A stretch of 64,000 nt of DNA, taken from positions 117,807 through 181,806 of the forward strand of contig NZ_JBDPZC010000010.1 of the NCBI RefSeq assembly GCF_039872765.1, given 5' to 3'. The notes beneath the pieces are model-generated. The model did not search any database. It was not told the origin of the DNA and saw only the letters and a program-made list of their open reading frames with translations. Origin of the DNA: Roseateles_B flavus. GTDB taxonomy: Bacteria; Pseudomonadota; Gammaproteobacteria; Burkholderiales; Burkholderiaceae_C. Positions 26,461 to 34,385 of the stretch are shown here, one piece after another. Positions within the stretch are counted from its first letter, which is position 1. The number at the start of each line of letters is the position of its first letter. The position numbers and the translations under genes are program-made.

Positions 26461-27779
26461 GGTTGATGACCCTCATTCCAGCGCGCCCGGTACGTGCCCT
26501 GCGGATCATGCTGCCGCGCCTGCCAGTCCAGGTCGAAATGCCGGCCGCCGCGCGGGTCCGTGCCGTAGCCGGCGATGTAGGCCCAGTTGCCCTGGTTGCT
26601 CTGCGGGTCGAAGTCGAGCAGCTGGGCCTCGTACCAGGCGGCGCCGGCCCGCCAGTCGCCGCCCAGCTCGTGCAGCAGGGCGCTGGCGCAGACCTGGCGC
26701 AGGCGGTTGGACAGCCAGCCCGTTGCCGCGAGCTCGCGCATGCCGGCATCGACCAGGGGCAGGCCGGTGCGGCCCTGGCACCAGCGTTCAAAGGCTGCGG
26801 CGTCGTGCCCGGGCGCCGCAGCGCCGGGCTTCAGGCCGGTGGGGTGGTAGAGTCGCGCGCCCTCCACGGCCATGAGCCAGCGGAAGTACTCGCGCCACAG
26901 CAGCTCGACACGGATCCAGTCGCTGCCCTCGCTGCGGCCTTGCGCGGCCTCGTGCGCATCGAGCGCCGCCCAGGCACGGCGCGGGGACAGCGCGCCCGTC
27001 GCCAGCCAGGGCGACCATCGGGTGGAGGCCTGCGGGTCGGACAGCGCGTCGCGGGTCTTCTTGTAGACGGGCACGGCCGGCGAGGCCAGGTAAGCCTCGA
27101 GATGTTGCAGCGCCGCCGCCTCGCCCGGGGCACAGGGCGGCGTCGTGTAGGGATGGCTGCTGCGCGGGTCCACAGGTGGGCAGGGGGGCTGCAGCGCTGG
27201 CAGCGGCAGCTCCCCTGCGGGCGAGGGCGGCCAGGATTGCGGCTCGGGCAGCGGCGAACCCGGCTGCCGCTGCGATCGCTCCAGGGCCTGACGGAAGGGC
27301 GTGAAGCTGCACGGCAGGGCCGGCAGGCCGGTGTCCGGGGCCCGCGCAAAGGGCAGCGCTGCGGCTTCGAACAGGCCGCCGCTTTCATGGCGATGCAGAG
27401 GCAGTCCCTGCGCGACCAGCGCGGCCTCCTCGGCCTTTTCCTCCGGGGCCAGGCCTTGCTGGGCATGGACGGCGACCACGCGATGCCGCGCGGCCAGCTC
27501 GCCCAGCGCTTGCGCGGGCGTGAGGGTCGTCCACCCCAGCCGCTGGCCATGGCGGCGCAGCTGGCCATCCAGCGCCTGCAGGCTTTGCCACTCCACCCAG
27601 CGCCGGTGCGGGCCCAGGCGCGCGAAGCCCCAGCGCGTGGGGCCGTCCGGCGGCAGGGGGGCCAGGCACAGCAGGGGCAGTCCGCGCTGGCGAGCCTCCG
27701 CGCAGGCGGCGCGCAGGGCGGGGTTGTCATGCAGGCGCTGGTCGCGCCGGACCCACCACAGCACCAGGCCCTGCCTCAT
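26457..27779 (-). CDS. Cryptochrome/photolyase, DASH-like
   Basis: 440 aa. The N-terminal antenna domain is LVLWWVRRDQRLHDNPALRAAC; the FAD domain has TRWSPWLATGALSPR, VELLWREYFRWLM, GLPLVDAGMRELAATGWLSNRLRQV and NQGNWAYIAGYGTDPRGGRHFD, the last being characteristic of CRY-DASH proteins. These bind FAD and a folate antenna and repair CPDs mainly in single-stranded DNA, or act as photoreceptors. The start at 27779 forms an ATGA overlap with the DUF2256 gene; longer upstream readings shadow that gene. Confidence 0.88.
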   Translation of the reverse strand: MRQGLVLWWVRRDQRLHDNPALRAACAEARQRGLPLLCLAPLPPDGPTRWGFARLGPHRRWVEWQSLQALDGQLRRHGQRLGWTTLTPAQALGELAARHRVVAVHAQQGLAPEEKAEEAALVAQGLPLHRHESGGLFEAAALPFARAPDTGLPALPCSFTPFRQALERSQRQPGSPLPEPQSWPPSPAGELPLPALQPPCPPVDPRSSHPYTTPPCAPGEAAALQHLEAYLASPAVPVYKKTRDALSDPQASTRWSPWLATGALSPRRAWAALDAHEAAQGRSEGSDWIRVELLWREYFRWLMAVEGARLYHPTGLKPGAAAPGHDAAAFERWCQGRTGLPLVDAGMRELAATGWLSNRLRQVCASALLHELGGDWRAGAAWYEAQLLDFDPQSNQGNWAYIAGYGTDPRGGRHFDLDWQARQHDPQGTYRARWNEGHQP

Positions 27780-27949
27780 GCCAGGCCCTCGCCAGTCGGC
27801 GGGGTGGCGCCGCGCGCACGCTTGCAGCGCTCCGAGCAGTAGCGCACCTGCGCCCAGTCCCGCGCCCACTTGCGGCGCCAGGTGAAGGGGCGGCCGCAGT
27901 GCAGGCAGGGCTTGCTGGGCAGTTCGGACTTGAGGCGCATCCGGGCCAT
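27776..27949 (-). CDS. DUF2256 small zinc-finger-like protein
   Basis: 57 aa. It has two cysteine pairs in the DUF2256 arrangement: KPCLHCGRPFTWRRKW and RYCSERCK, likely binding one metal. DUF2256 genes are repeatedly found beside photolyase and cryptochrome genes, but their role is unknown. It starts one base after the upstream photolyase stop and overlaps the next gene by 4 bp. Confidence 0.85.
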   Translation of the reverse strand: MARMRLKSELPSKPCLHCGRPFTWRRKWARDWAQVRYCSERCKRARGATPPTGEGLA

Positions 27950-27950
27950 C

Positions 27951-29513
27951 TCAGAGTTCCAGTGTCAGTTGATCGGGGCCGTGGCCAGCCCGGCGCGCAC
28001 CGGGCGAGGAGCCCGCCAGGCGCGCCGACCAGCCCGCGGGGTCGCGCGAGGCATGGCGGCGCAGGATCTCCGCCTTGGCCGCCCGCACGGCGGGCTCGGC
28101 CCGGCGCTCATGCAGGCGGGCCTTGGCCTGCCGGCTGGCGAGTTCCAGGTCGACCAGGGGGATGGGCAGGGTCAGGTCTTGCCCGCCGCCCAGCAGGCCC
28201 AGCCGCTGCCGCAGCGCCGGCGGCATGCGCCAGGGCTCGAACAGCCAGCTGTCGGGCACGGCCTGCATCCAGGGCAGCCACTGGCGGACGTAGAGGCCCT
28301 GGGGGTCCTGCTCCTGCGCCTGCTTGACGGGGTTGTAGACGCGGGTGGTGTTGATGCCGGTGGTGCCCGCCTGCATCTGCATCTGGGGCCAGTGGATGCC
28401 GGGCTCGTAGTCCAGGAACTGGCGGGCCAGCCACAGGCCGACCTCCCGCCAGTGCAGCCACAGCGGGTAGGCCGCCACCGACACCAGCATGGCCCGCATG
28501 CGGAAGTTCAGCCAGCCGGTCTCGCGCAGCTGCGCCACGCAGGCGTCCACCAGCGGCCAGCCGGTGCGGCCCGCCTGCAGGGCCGCGAAGTGCTCGGCAC
28601 GCCAGTCGTGCTCTCGCAGCCCGTCATAGCCCCGGTGGAGGTTGCGCCATTCCTGTTCAGGCTCGCTCTCGAGCTTCTGGATGAAGTGGTCATGCCAGGC
28701 CAGGCGGCTCTGGAAGGTCCGCAGGCCCTGGGCCAGGCGGCCGGGACCGGCGGTGTCCATGCGGGTCTGCGTCGCCTGCACGACCTCCCGCAGGCCCAGG
28801 CAGCCCCAGGCCAGGTAGGGCGAGAGCCGCGAGCAGGCCGTGCGCGCGCTCAGCGGCGAGGAGATGCCGCCGCGGTACCGCGCCGCGCGGTCGTCCAGAA
28901 AGCCCTGCAGATAGCGCAGCGCCAGGCGCCGTCCGCCGCGCTGACGTTGCGGCGGCTGGCCCTCATGTGCACGTTCGGGCACGAGGGCGGCCCAGTCGGG
29001 CAGCTCCTGCGACGACAGGGGCCAGGGGGCCGACGGCAGGGTCGGGACCGGCAGCAGCGGCCGGGCCATGCAGTCGGCCCAGTGCGCGCGCCAGCCGTCG
29101 CGGTCCTTCAGCGCGCGGACCACGCCGTGGCTGGGATGCTGCGTCCAGCGCACGCCGCGCGAGCGGCACCAGGCGGCCACGGCGCGGTCGCGGGCGTAGC
29201 TCCAGTCGTTGCCCGTCTCCTCATGCGAGACCAGGGCCTCGAAGTGCCGGGCCTGCCACAGGCGCTCCAGCACGGCACAGGCCTCGCCCACCTGGACCAG
29301 CAGCGGGCAGCCCGCCTGCCCCAGCTCGGCCTGCAGCTCGCGCAGGCATTCGGTGAGGAACTCGTAGTGCTGGCGCGCGCTGTCAGGCTGCCGCCAGGCC
29401 TCGGGTTCGACGATGAACAGGGGCAGCACCGGCCCGCGCCGGGCGGCGTCGCAGAGGGCGGGGTGGTCCTGCAGGCGCAGATCCCGCTTGAACCAGAGCA
29501 GGGTGGGGCGCAT
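27951..29513 (-). CDS. Deoxyribodipyrimidine photolyase-family protein
   Basis: 520 aa. The antenna domain begins TLLWFKRDLRLQDHPALCDA and the FAD-binding domain has SRLSPYLAWGCLGLREV, RLAWHDHFIQKLE, GWPLVDACVAQLRETGWLNFRMRAM, HWPQMQMQAGTTGIN and YNPVKQAQEQDPQGLYVRQW. The last motifs place it near the proteobacterial/class III-like branch of photolyases rather than E. coli PhrB. CPD repair is the likely activity; a photoreceptor role cannot be excluded. It is the first gene of the four-gene operon and is divergent from the ECF sigma factor across a 104-bp gap. Confidence 0.87.
   Translation of the reverse strand: MRPTLLWFKRDLRLQDHPALCDAARRGPVLPLFIVEPEAWRQPDSARQHYEFLTECLRELQAELGQAGCPLLVQVGEACAVLERLWQARHFEALVSHEETGNDWSYARDRAVAAWCRSRGVRWTQHPSHGVVRALKDRDGWRAHWADCMARPLLPVPTLPSAPWPLSSQELPDWAALVPERAHEGQPPQRQRGGRRLALRYLQGFLDDRAARYRGGISSPLSARTACSRLSPYLAWGCLGLREVVQATQTRMDTAGPGRLAQGLRTFQSRLAWHDHFIQKLESEPEQEWRNLHRGYDGLREHDWRAEHFAALQAGRTGWPLVDACVAQLRETGWLNFRMRAMLVSVAAYPLWLHWREVGLWLARQFLDYEPGIHWPQMQMQAGTTGINTTRVYNPVKQAQEQDPQGLYVRQWLPWMQAVPDSWLFEPWRMPPALRQRLGLLGGGQDLTLPIPLVDLELASRQAKARLHERRAEPAVRAAKAEILRRHASRDPAGWSARLAGSSPGARRAGHGPDQLTLEL
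28169..28182 (+). repeat. Dispersed GGGGTCAGGTCTTGC motif, 14-base copy
   Basis: GGGTCAGGTCTTGC inside the photolyase gene, encoding G-Q-D-L-T-L on the coding strand. Confidence 0.65.
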
Positions 29514-29581
29514 GGGCGGCAGTATGGCCAGGCCGCCCTGCTTTTGCAGGACTGGGGATTTGCCGGCGGCCGCGTCGTCCC

Positions 29582-29608
29582 TGTCACACTGGGCCCCGCG
29601 GATCCGTC
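29582..29608 (+). promoter_or_regulatory. ECF41-type promoter of the sigma factor gene
   Basis: TGTCACA at 29582-29588 and CGTC at 29605-29608, separated by exactly 16 bases, equal the published ECF41 consensus. The sigma start codon follows only 9 bases after the -10 box, so the message is nearly leaderless. This indicates autoregulation. Confidence 0.85.
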
Positions 29609-29617
29609 TAGGCCCTC

Positions 29618-30565
29618 ATGAACGACCCCACCGACTTTTTCGAGCAGCGCCGCCCCCGCCTTCAGGGCATCGCCTACCGCATGCTGGGCTCCCGCGCCGA
29701 GGCCGAGGAGCTGGTGCAGGACGTGTGGCTGCGCTGGCACGAGGCGGATCAGGGCCGCCTGGCCAATGCCGAGGCCTGGCTGGTGACGGTGACCACGCGC
29801 CTGTCCATCGACCGCCTGCGCGCGGCCCAGGCGCAGCGGGCGCATTACGCGGGCTTCTGGCTGCCCGAGCCCTGGCTGGAGCTGGACGAGCGGGCGCCCG
29901 CTGCGCAGGTGGAGCGTCCGGCCACACCGGAAGAGCAGCTGGCACGGGCCGACGACATCTCCATGGCCTTCCTGACCCTGCTGGAGCGGCTGACCCCCGA
30001 GGCCCGCGCGGCCTTTCTGCTGCGCGAGGTCTTCGATGCCGACTACGCCGAGGTGGCCCAGGCCCTGGGCAAGAGCGAGGCGGCCTGCCGGCAGATCATC
30101 TCCCGCGCCCGGGGCCAGCTGAAGGCCGAACGGCCCCGCTACCAGGTGAGCGCCGACACCCACTACCGCCTGCTCGCCGGCTTTGCCGAGGCCGCGCGGC
30201 ACGGCGACTTCGCCCGCCTGCAGGCCCTGCTGGCCGAGGACGCCGAGCTGATCAGCGATGGCGGCGGCGTGGTGCCCAGCTTTGGGCGCGTGCTGGCGGG
30301 GGCGGGGCGCATCGCGCGGCTGTACTTCGCATCCTCGCGCCGCCATGCGCTGGGCCATCACCGCCTGCAGCTGGAGATCGTGCGCATGAATGGCCAGTGG
30401 GGCCTGCTGCGCTTCATCGACGGGCGCCTGGAATCGGCCCAGAGCCTGGAGACCGACGGGCAGCGCATCACCCGCATCCACACCCAGCGCAATCCCCGCA
30501 AGCTGCAGGGCCTGGCCGTGGCCTGGGCGGCGGCTGTCACAAGGCGGGGGGCTGGAGCGTCTTGA
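29618..30565 (+). CDS. ECF41-family RNA polymerase sigma factor with SnoaL-like C-terminal domain
   Basis: 315 aa, much longer than a minimal ECF sigma. Region 2 is LQGIAYRMLGSRAEAEELVQD with WLRWHEAD, region 4 is LLERLTPEARAAFLLREVFD and YAEVAQALGKSEAACRQIISRAR. After residue about 180 a SnoaL-like extension carries the ECF41 hallmarks: a DGGG motif (ELISDGGGVVPSFG), an NGxxGLLRF segment and an R-NPRKL motif near the C-terminus. ECF41 sigmas have no anti-sigma; the fused domain controls activity. The adjacent AhpD-like gene is the expected ECF41 partner, and both carry the matching promoter. Confidence 0.92.
   Translation: MNDPTDFFEQRRPRLQGIAYRMLGSRAEAEELVQDVWLRWHEADQGRLANAEAWLVTVTTRLSIDRLRAAQAQRAHYAGFWLPEPWLELDERAPAAQVERPATPEEQLARADDISMAFLTLLERLTPEARAAFLLREVFDADYAEVAQALGKSEAACRQIISRARGQLKAERPRYQVSADTHYRLLAGFAEAARHGDFARLQALLAEDAELISDGGGVVPSFGRVLAGAGRIARLYFASSRRHALGHHRLQLEIVRMNGQWGLLRFIDGRLESAQSLETDGQRITRIHTQRNPRKLQGLAVAWAAAVTRRGAGAS
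30535..30561 (+). promoter_or_regulatory. ECF41-type promoter of the AhpD-like gene
   Basis: TGTCACA at 30535-30541 and CGTC at 30558-30561, again 16 bases apart, identical in layout to the sigma gene's own promoter. It lies inside the sigma gene's 3' codons and overlaps its stop, 52 bp upstream of the AhpD-like start. Confidence 0.85.
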
Positions 30566-30613
30566 GAGGTGCAAGCCCGGGCCCCGGGCTCGATCAACCT
30601 CAGGAGTCTCTTC

Positions 30614-31093
30614 ATGTCCGAACGTCTCGACTACGCCCAGCTGGCCCCCGATGCCTTCAAGAAATACCTGGACTTCGCGCTCAGCCTCAAGAAAGGGCCG
30701 CTGGAGGTCGCGCTCGTGGACCTGCTGACGCTGCGGGCCTCGCAGCTCAATGGCTGCGCCTTTTGCTTGGACATGCACGTCAAGGAGGCCATGCTTCACG
30801 GCGAGCGCCCCCTGCGCCTGCACCATGTGGCGATCTGGCGGGAGTCGCCCCTGTTCTCGCCCCGCGAGCGAGCGGCCCTGGCCTGGACCGAGCAGCTCAC
30901 GCAGCTGCCCGCCCATGGCGTGACGGACGCCGACTACGCCGCCGTGCGCGCCCACTTCAGCGAGGCCGAGCTGGCGGCGCTGAGCTTTGCCATCGTGGCC
31001 ATCAATGGCTGGAACCGCCTGGCCGTCGGCTTCGCGGCGGTGCCGGGCTCCAAGGACGCGGCCTACGGCCTGCAGGGCGCAGGCCTGGCATGA
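30614..31093 (+). CDS. AhpD/carboxymuconolactone-decarboxylase-family peroxidase-like protein
   Basis: 159 aa. It has the AhpD-fold CMD domain with the redox pair and histidine in LNGCAFCLDMHVKEA, and a C-terminal helix (LSFAIVAINGWNRLAVGF) typical of this group. Such proteins reduce peroxides or act on small organic substrates using the CxxC thiols. CAGGAG precedes the ATG. The gene is the classical genomic partner and target of ECF41 sigmas. The natural substrate is unknown. Confidence 0.9.
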   Translation: MSERLDYAQLAPDAFKKYLDFALSLKKGPLEVALVDLLTLRASQLNGCAFCLDMHVKEAMLHGERPLRLHHVAIWRESPLFSPRERAALAWTEQLTQLPAHGVTDADYAAVRAHFSEAELAALSFAIVAINGWNRLAVGFAAVPGSKDAAYGLQGAGLA

Positions 31094-31094
31094 C

Positions 31095-31125
31095 CTGACC
31101 CCCCTTGCCGGCCGGCAGGGGTCAG
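31095..31125. terminator. Bidirectional hairpin between convergent genes
   Basis: CTGACCCC and GGGGTCAG form the outer stem, with an inner TGCCGGCCGGCA palindrome. It lies directly after the AhpD-like stop and overlaps the stop of the convergent membrane protein gene. The outer arms equal half of the dispersed GGGGTCAGG motif. Confidence 0.5.
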
Positions 31126-32033
31126 CGGGCGCCCAGCTGGCGTCCGTACTGCACCAGGGCCAGCACCCGGGCGGCGCGCAGCCAGGCCAGGGCCAGCACC
31201 AGCAGCAGGCTCAGCAGGGCGGCGCCCGCCACGCCCAGCGGGCCGATGGGCAGGACCTGGATGCGGGCCCAGCCCAGCAGGGCGCCCAGCAGCAGGCCCA
31301 GCACCAGCAGGCTCAGGCTGATGCACAGCCGGGCCGGGCGGCGCAGCAGGCCGCGCACGGTGCTGCCCCAGGCCGCGACCACCGAGCGGCGGGTGGGTTC
31401 CAGCACCAGCAGCGCGCGCGTCGCGTCCAGCGAAGCCGTCACCAGCAGCAGCAGGACGAGCCCGCCAAGCAGGAGGACGCGGCGGTGCAGGTCCAGGTCG
31501 GACTCCAGCAGCCAGTGCCGCGCCTGCTCGTCCACCGTGTCCATCACGCCGCCGATCAGCGCGGCGACGAGGCCCAGGGGCAGCAGGCCCCACAGCCACA
31601 GCCGTGCCATCTGGGGGTACTCCTTCCAGCCGCCCAGCCACAGCTGGCCCAGCGTGGGACGCCCCACGTGGAAGCGCGCCGCAGCCTGCACCATGCCGCT
31701 GAGCCAGGGCAGGCACAGGGCCGCCAGCACCAGGCCCGGCAGCGTGGACAGCGGGCTGTAGCCGCGCTGCGGCAGGTTGGCGATGGCGTCGACCAGCATC
31801 GCCGGGTCGAGGTGCTGCAGCAGGCGCTCGGCCGCCAGCGAGCGGTTGAAGTAATCGCCCAGCGAGCTCCACAGCGGCAGCAGCGCCAGCAGGGTGGACA
31901 GACCCAGCACCAGCAGCCAGCTCAGCAGCAGGCGCCATTGCAGGCCCAGGCGCAGGCCCGTTCGCAGGGCCGCGGCATAGGGTGCAGGGGGGGAGGAGGG
32001 CAGGGACGAGCCCATATCGGTCACCGTGTTCAT
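31122..32033 (-). CDS. Polytopic membrane protein of unknown function
   Basis: 303 aa, about six hydrophobic helices (for instance LLLSWLLVLGLSTLLALLPL near residue 36 and LLLGGLVLLLLVTASLD near 190). No family motif recognised. It overlaps the M1 peptidase gene by 4 bp on the same strand, which implies co-translation; it may be a membrane partner of that peptidase. Confidence 0.7.
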   Translation of the reverse strand: MNTVTDMGSSLPSSPPAPYAAALRTGLRLGLQWRLLLSWLLVLGLSTLLALLPLWSSLGDYFNRSLAAERLLQHLDPAMLVDAIANLPQRGYSPLSTLPGLVLAALCLPWLSGMVQAAARFHVGRPTLGQLWLGGWKEYPQMARLWLWGLLPLGLVAALIGGVMDTVDEQARHWLLESDLDLHRRVLLLGGLVLLLLVTASLDATRALLVLEPTRRSVVAAWGSTVRGLLRRPARLCISLSLLVLGLLLGALLGWARIQVLPIGPLGVAGAALLSLLLVLALAWLRAARVLALVQYGRQLGAR

Positions 32034-34288
32034 AGCGTGCTCAGCAGGGCAAGGAAGGACATCAGGGCAGCGGCGGCGTCGCTGATGAGGCGTCGCGTGC
32101 CGCTGCTGTCGGGCTTGAGGCGGCGGCTGTTGTCGGCCACGCTCATGTCCAGGCGCTGCGCCTGCTGCGGGTCCAGCTCGGCCGAGACGGCCTTGACGGG
32201 CTTGACCCAGCTGTAGCGCTTCCAGCGTTCCTGGTCGTCCCAGACCACTTTCTCCTCGCTGCCGTCGGCGAAGCGCACCACCAGCACCTGGGGCTGTGCC
32301 GCGCCGCGCCGGCGCAGGGTGACGGTGGTGCGGAAGGGCAGGGCGCCGCCGTCCTTGGCCTCGGCGTCCGGATGGGCCTTGTCCCAGGCCTTGCGCTGGG
32401 CACGGACCACCTTGCTGCGCTGTTCCTCGGTCACCTCGCTGCCCTTCGCGCCGTAGAGGCCCAGCAGCGGCTTCACTTCCTCGCTCTCCAGCTTCTCGAC
32501 GCGGTCGTCGACGCCGGCGGCGGCATAGACATGGGTGGCGAAGACCTGCTCGATCAGGGCGGGCTTGCCCGAGACCTCGGCCAGCACCTCGCGCAGGTCG
32601 GCCACCGAGGGGTGGCGGAACTTCCAGCGCTGGTAGTAGGTCTGGATGGCGCGGTCCATCACCTCGCTGCCCAGCTGCAGCTCCAGGCTGCGCATGACGG
32701 TGGCGGTGCGGGAATAGACGCTGCCATAGCTGCCGCTGGAGTAGCGGTGCCAGGAGTTGCTGCCCAGGCCGTCGGGCGGATTGCCCTGGGAGGCGATGCG
32801 TTCGGCGTCGAACACGTCCACGCTGGGGTTGATGCCCAGGCGCTGCATCAGGCCCGTCGCCACGGGGATGCGGCGGCCGGCGGCCTGCAGCATGCGCTGG
32901 TCCCAGTACTGGTTCATGCCCTCGTCCAGCATGGGTTCCTCGAATTCGTTCGAGGCCAGGATGCCGTAGAAGTAGCCGTGGCCGAACTCGTGGATGGTGA
33001 CGAAGTCCAGGCCGTAGCGCTCGATCGTGCCTTCCTTGTCGGTCTTGTAGGCGTCGGTGGTGAAGAAGGTGGGGTACTCCATGCCGCCCGCCTCGCCCGC
33101 GTTGAAGGGCGGGATCACGGCGGTGACGGTGCGGTAGGGGTAGGGGCCCAGGGTCTTGGAGAACCAGGTCAGCGCGTCCTGCGTGGCCTTGAGCACCGAG
33201 GGCATGGTGTGGGCGTACTCGGGCGGCGAGAGCACCTTGATCGTCACCTCGGGGCTGCCGGGGAAGGTCCAGCGGCCGGTGAGGGGCGCGGCGGTGCGTT
33301 TGTCGGCCGTCCAGGCGAAGTCATGCACGTCGCCCTGGACGAAACGGTGGATGCTGCGGCCGCCTTCCTTGCGCGGTGCGCCCTGCTCCTCGCCGGTGGC
33401 GCCCACCACATAGCCCTCCGGCACGTCCAGCGTGACGTCATAGCTGCCGAAGTCGGCGTAGAACTCGCTGTGCAGGTGGAACTCGTGGGCGTTCCATCGC
33501 GGCTCGGTGGCGCCCCGCTCGCCGGGCAGCTCCAGCACGGCCATCTTGGGGAACCACTGCGCCACGAGATGGAAGCTGCCGAAGTGGCCGGTGCGGGCCA
33601 CCACGCGCGGCAGCTGGTCGAAGAAGTCGATGTCCAGCACAGTGCTGCCGCCCGCCGGCACGGCCTGCGGCAGGTCCAGGCGGACCACGGTGCGGTCGGT
33701 CTTCGGGCCGCCATCCGGCTGCACGAAGTGATACGGCACGGCCCGGCCCTGCTGCAGCACCTTGCGCAGCTCGATGCGGCCCCATTGGCCTTCCTCGGAC
33801 TCCACGTCCGTGCGGAAGGAGAAGCCCTGGCGCTTCTCCGTCATGAAGGTGCTGCCCTCGCCCTCGAAGGCGTTCAGGTAGAGGTGCAGGTAGACCGAGC
33901 GAACCTCGCGGTCACTGCGGTTGCGCCAGCGCATCTGCTGCTTGCCTTCCAGCGTGTGGAGCTGGGGGTCAAGTCTTGCCTCGATGCGGTAGTCCACCAC
34001 CCGGTCGGACAGCGTGGCCTCCTGGCCACTGCGGGCGCCGCCCCAGGCCTTGGGGTCGCTGGGGGTGCGCACGGCCGCGGCCATGCCATGGGCCAGAGGG
34101 ATGCTGTCGAGCGAGGGCGGCACGGCCGGATGGGCCTGATCGGCCGCGCTGGCCTGCGGCAGGGCCTCGGCGTCCTTCGGGTCCTCGCCAGGGTGGCTGA
34201 GCTTCCAGCCGGCCAGGGCCAGCATCAGGAGGGCGAGGGAGAGCAGCCAGGTGCGGCGTCGTCGGGTCCAGGCAGGCAGGGAGGGCAT
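32030..34288 (-). CDS. M1-family aminopeptidase, membrane-anchored
   Basis: 752 aa. An N-terminal signal anchor (TWLLSLALLMLALAGW) follows a basic start. Gluzincin features are clear: GGMEYPTFF exopeptidase motif, the zinc motif HEFGHGYFYG around residue 431, and the third ligand in NEFEEPMLDEGMNQ, 18 residues later. M1 enzymes remove N-terminal residues from peptides. The anchor places it in the periplasm or on the membrane. It overlaps the downstream membrane protein gene by 4 bp. Confidence 0.88.
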   Translation of the reverse strand: MPSLPAWTRRRRTWLLSLALLMLALAGWKLSHPGEDPKDAEALPQASAADQAHPAVPPSLDSIPLAHGMAAAVRTPSDPKAWGGARSGQEATLSDRVVDYRIEARLDPQLHTLEGKQQMRWRNRSDREVRSVYLHLYLNAFEGEGSTFMTEKRQGFSFRTDVESEEGQWGRIELRKVLQQGRAVPYHFVQPDGGPKTDRTVVRLDLPQAVPAGGSTVLDIDFFDQLPRVVARTGHFGSFHLVAQWFPKMAVLELPGERGATEPRWNAHEFHLHSEFYADFGSYDVTLDVPEGYVVGATGEEQGAPRKEGGRSIHRFVQGDVHDFAWTADKRTAAPLTGRWTFPGSPEVTIKVLSPPEYAHTMPSVLKATQDALTWFSKTLGPYPYRTVTAVIPPFNAGEAGGMEYPTFFTTDAYKTDKEGTIERYGLDFVTIHEFGHGYFYGILASNEFEEPMLDEGMNQYWDQRMLQAAGRRIPVATGLMQRLGINPSVDVFDAERIASQGNPPDGLGSNSWHRYSSGSYGSVYSRTATVMRSLELQLGSEVMDRAIQTYYQRWKFRHPSVADLREVLAEVSGKPALIEQVFATHVYAAAGVDDRVEKLESEEVKPLLGLYGAKGSEVTEEQRSKVVRAQRKAWDKAHPDAEAKDGGALPFRTTVTLRRRGAAQPQVLVVRFADGSEEKVVWDDQERWKRYSWVKPVKAVSAELDPQQAQRLDMSVADNSRRLKPDSSGTRRLISDAAAALMSFLALLSTL
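33965..33979 (+). repeat. Dispersed GGGGTCAGGTCTTGC motif, 14/15
   Basis: GGGGTCAAGTCTTGC inside the M1 peptidase gene, encoding A-R-L-D-P on the coding strand. Confidence 0.6.
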
Positions 34289-34385
34289 GGTCGGGCTTCT
34301 TCAGCAAGCGAAGGGGCCATTGGATACCGGCCAGACTCCGCGCCACAAGCCCGGGGATGTGCGCATGACCAAGCGCACGGGTCGG

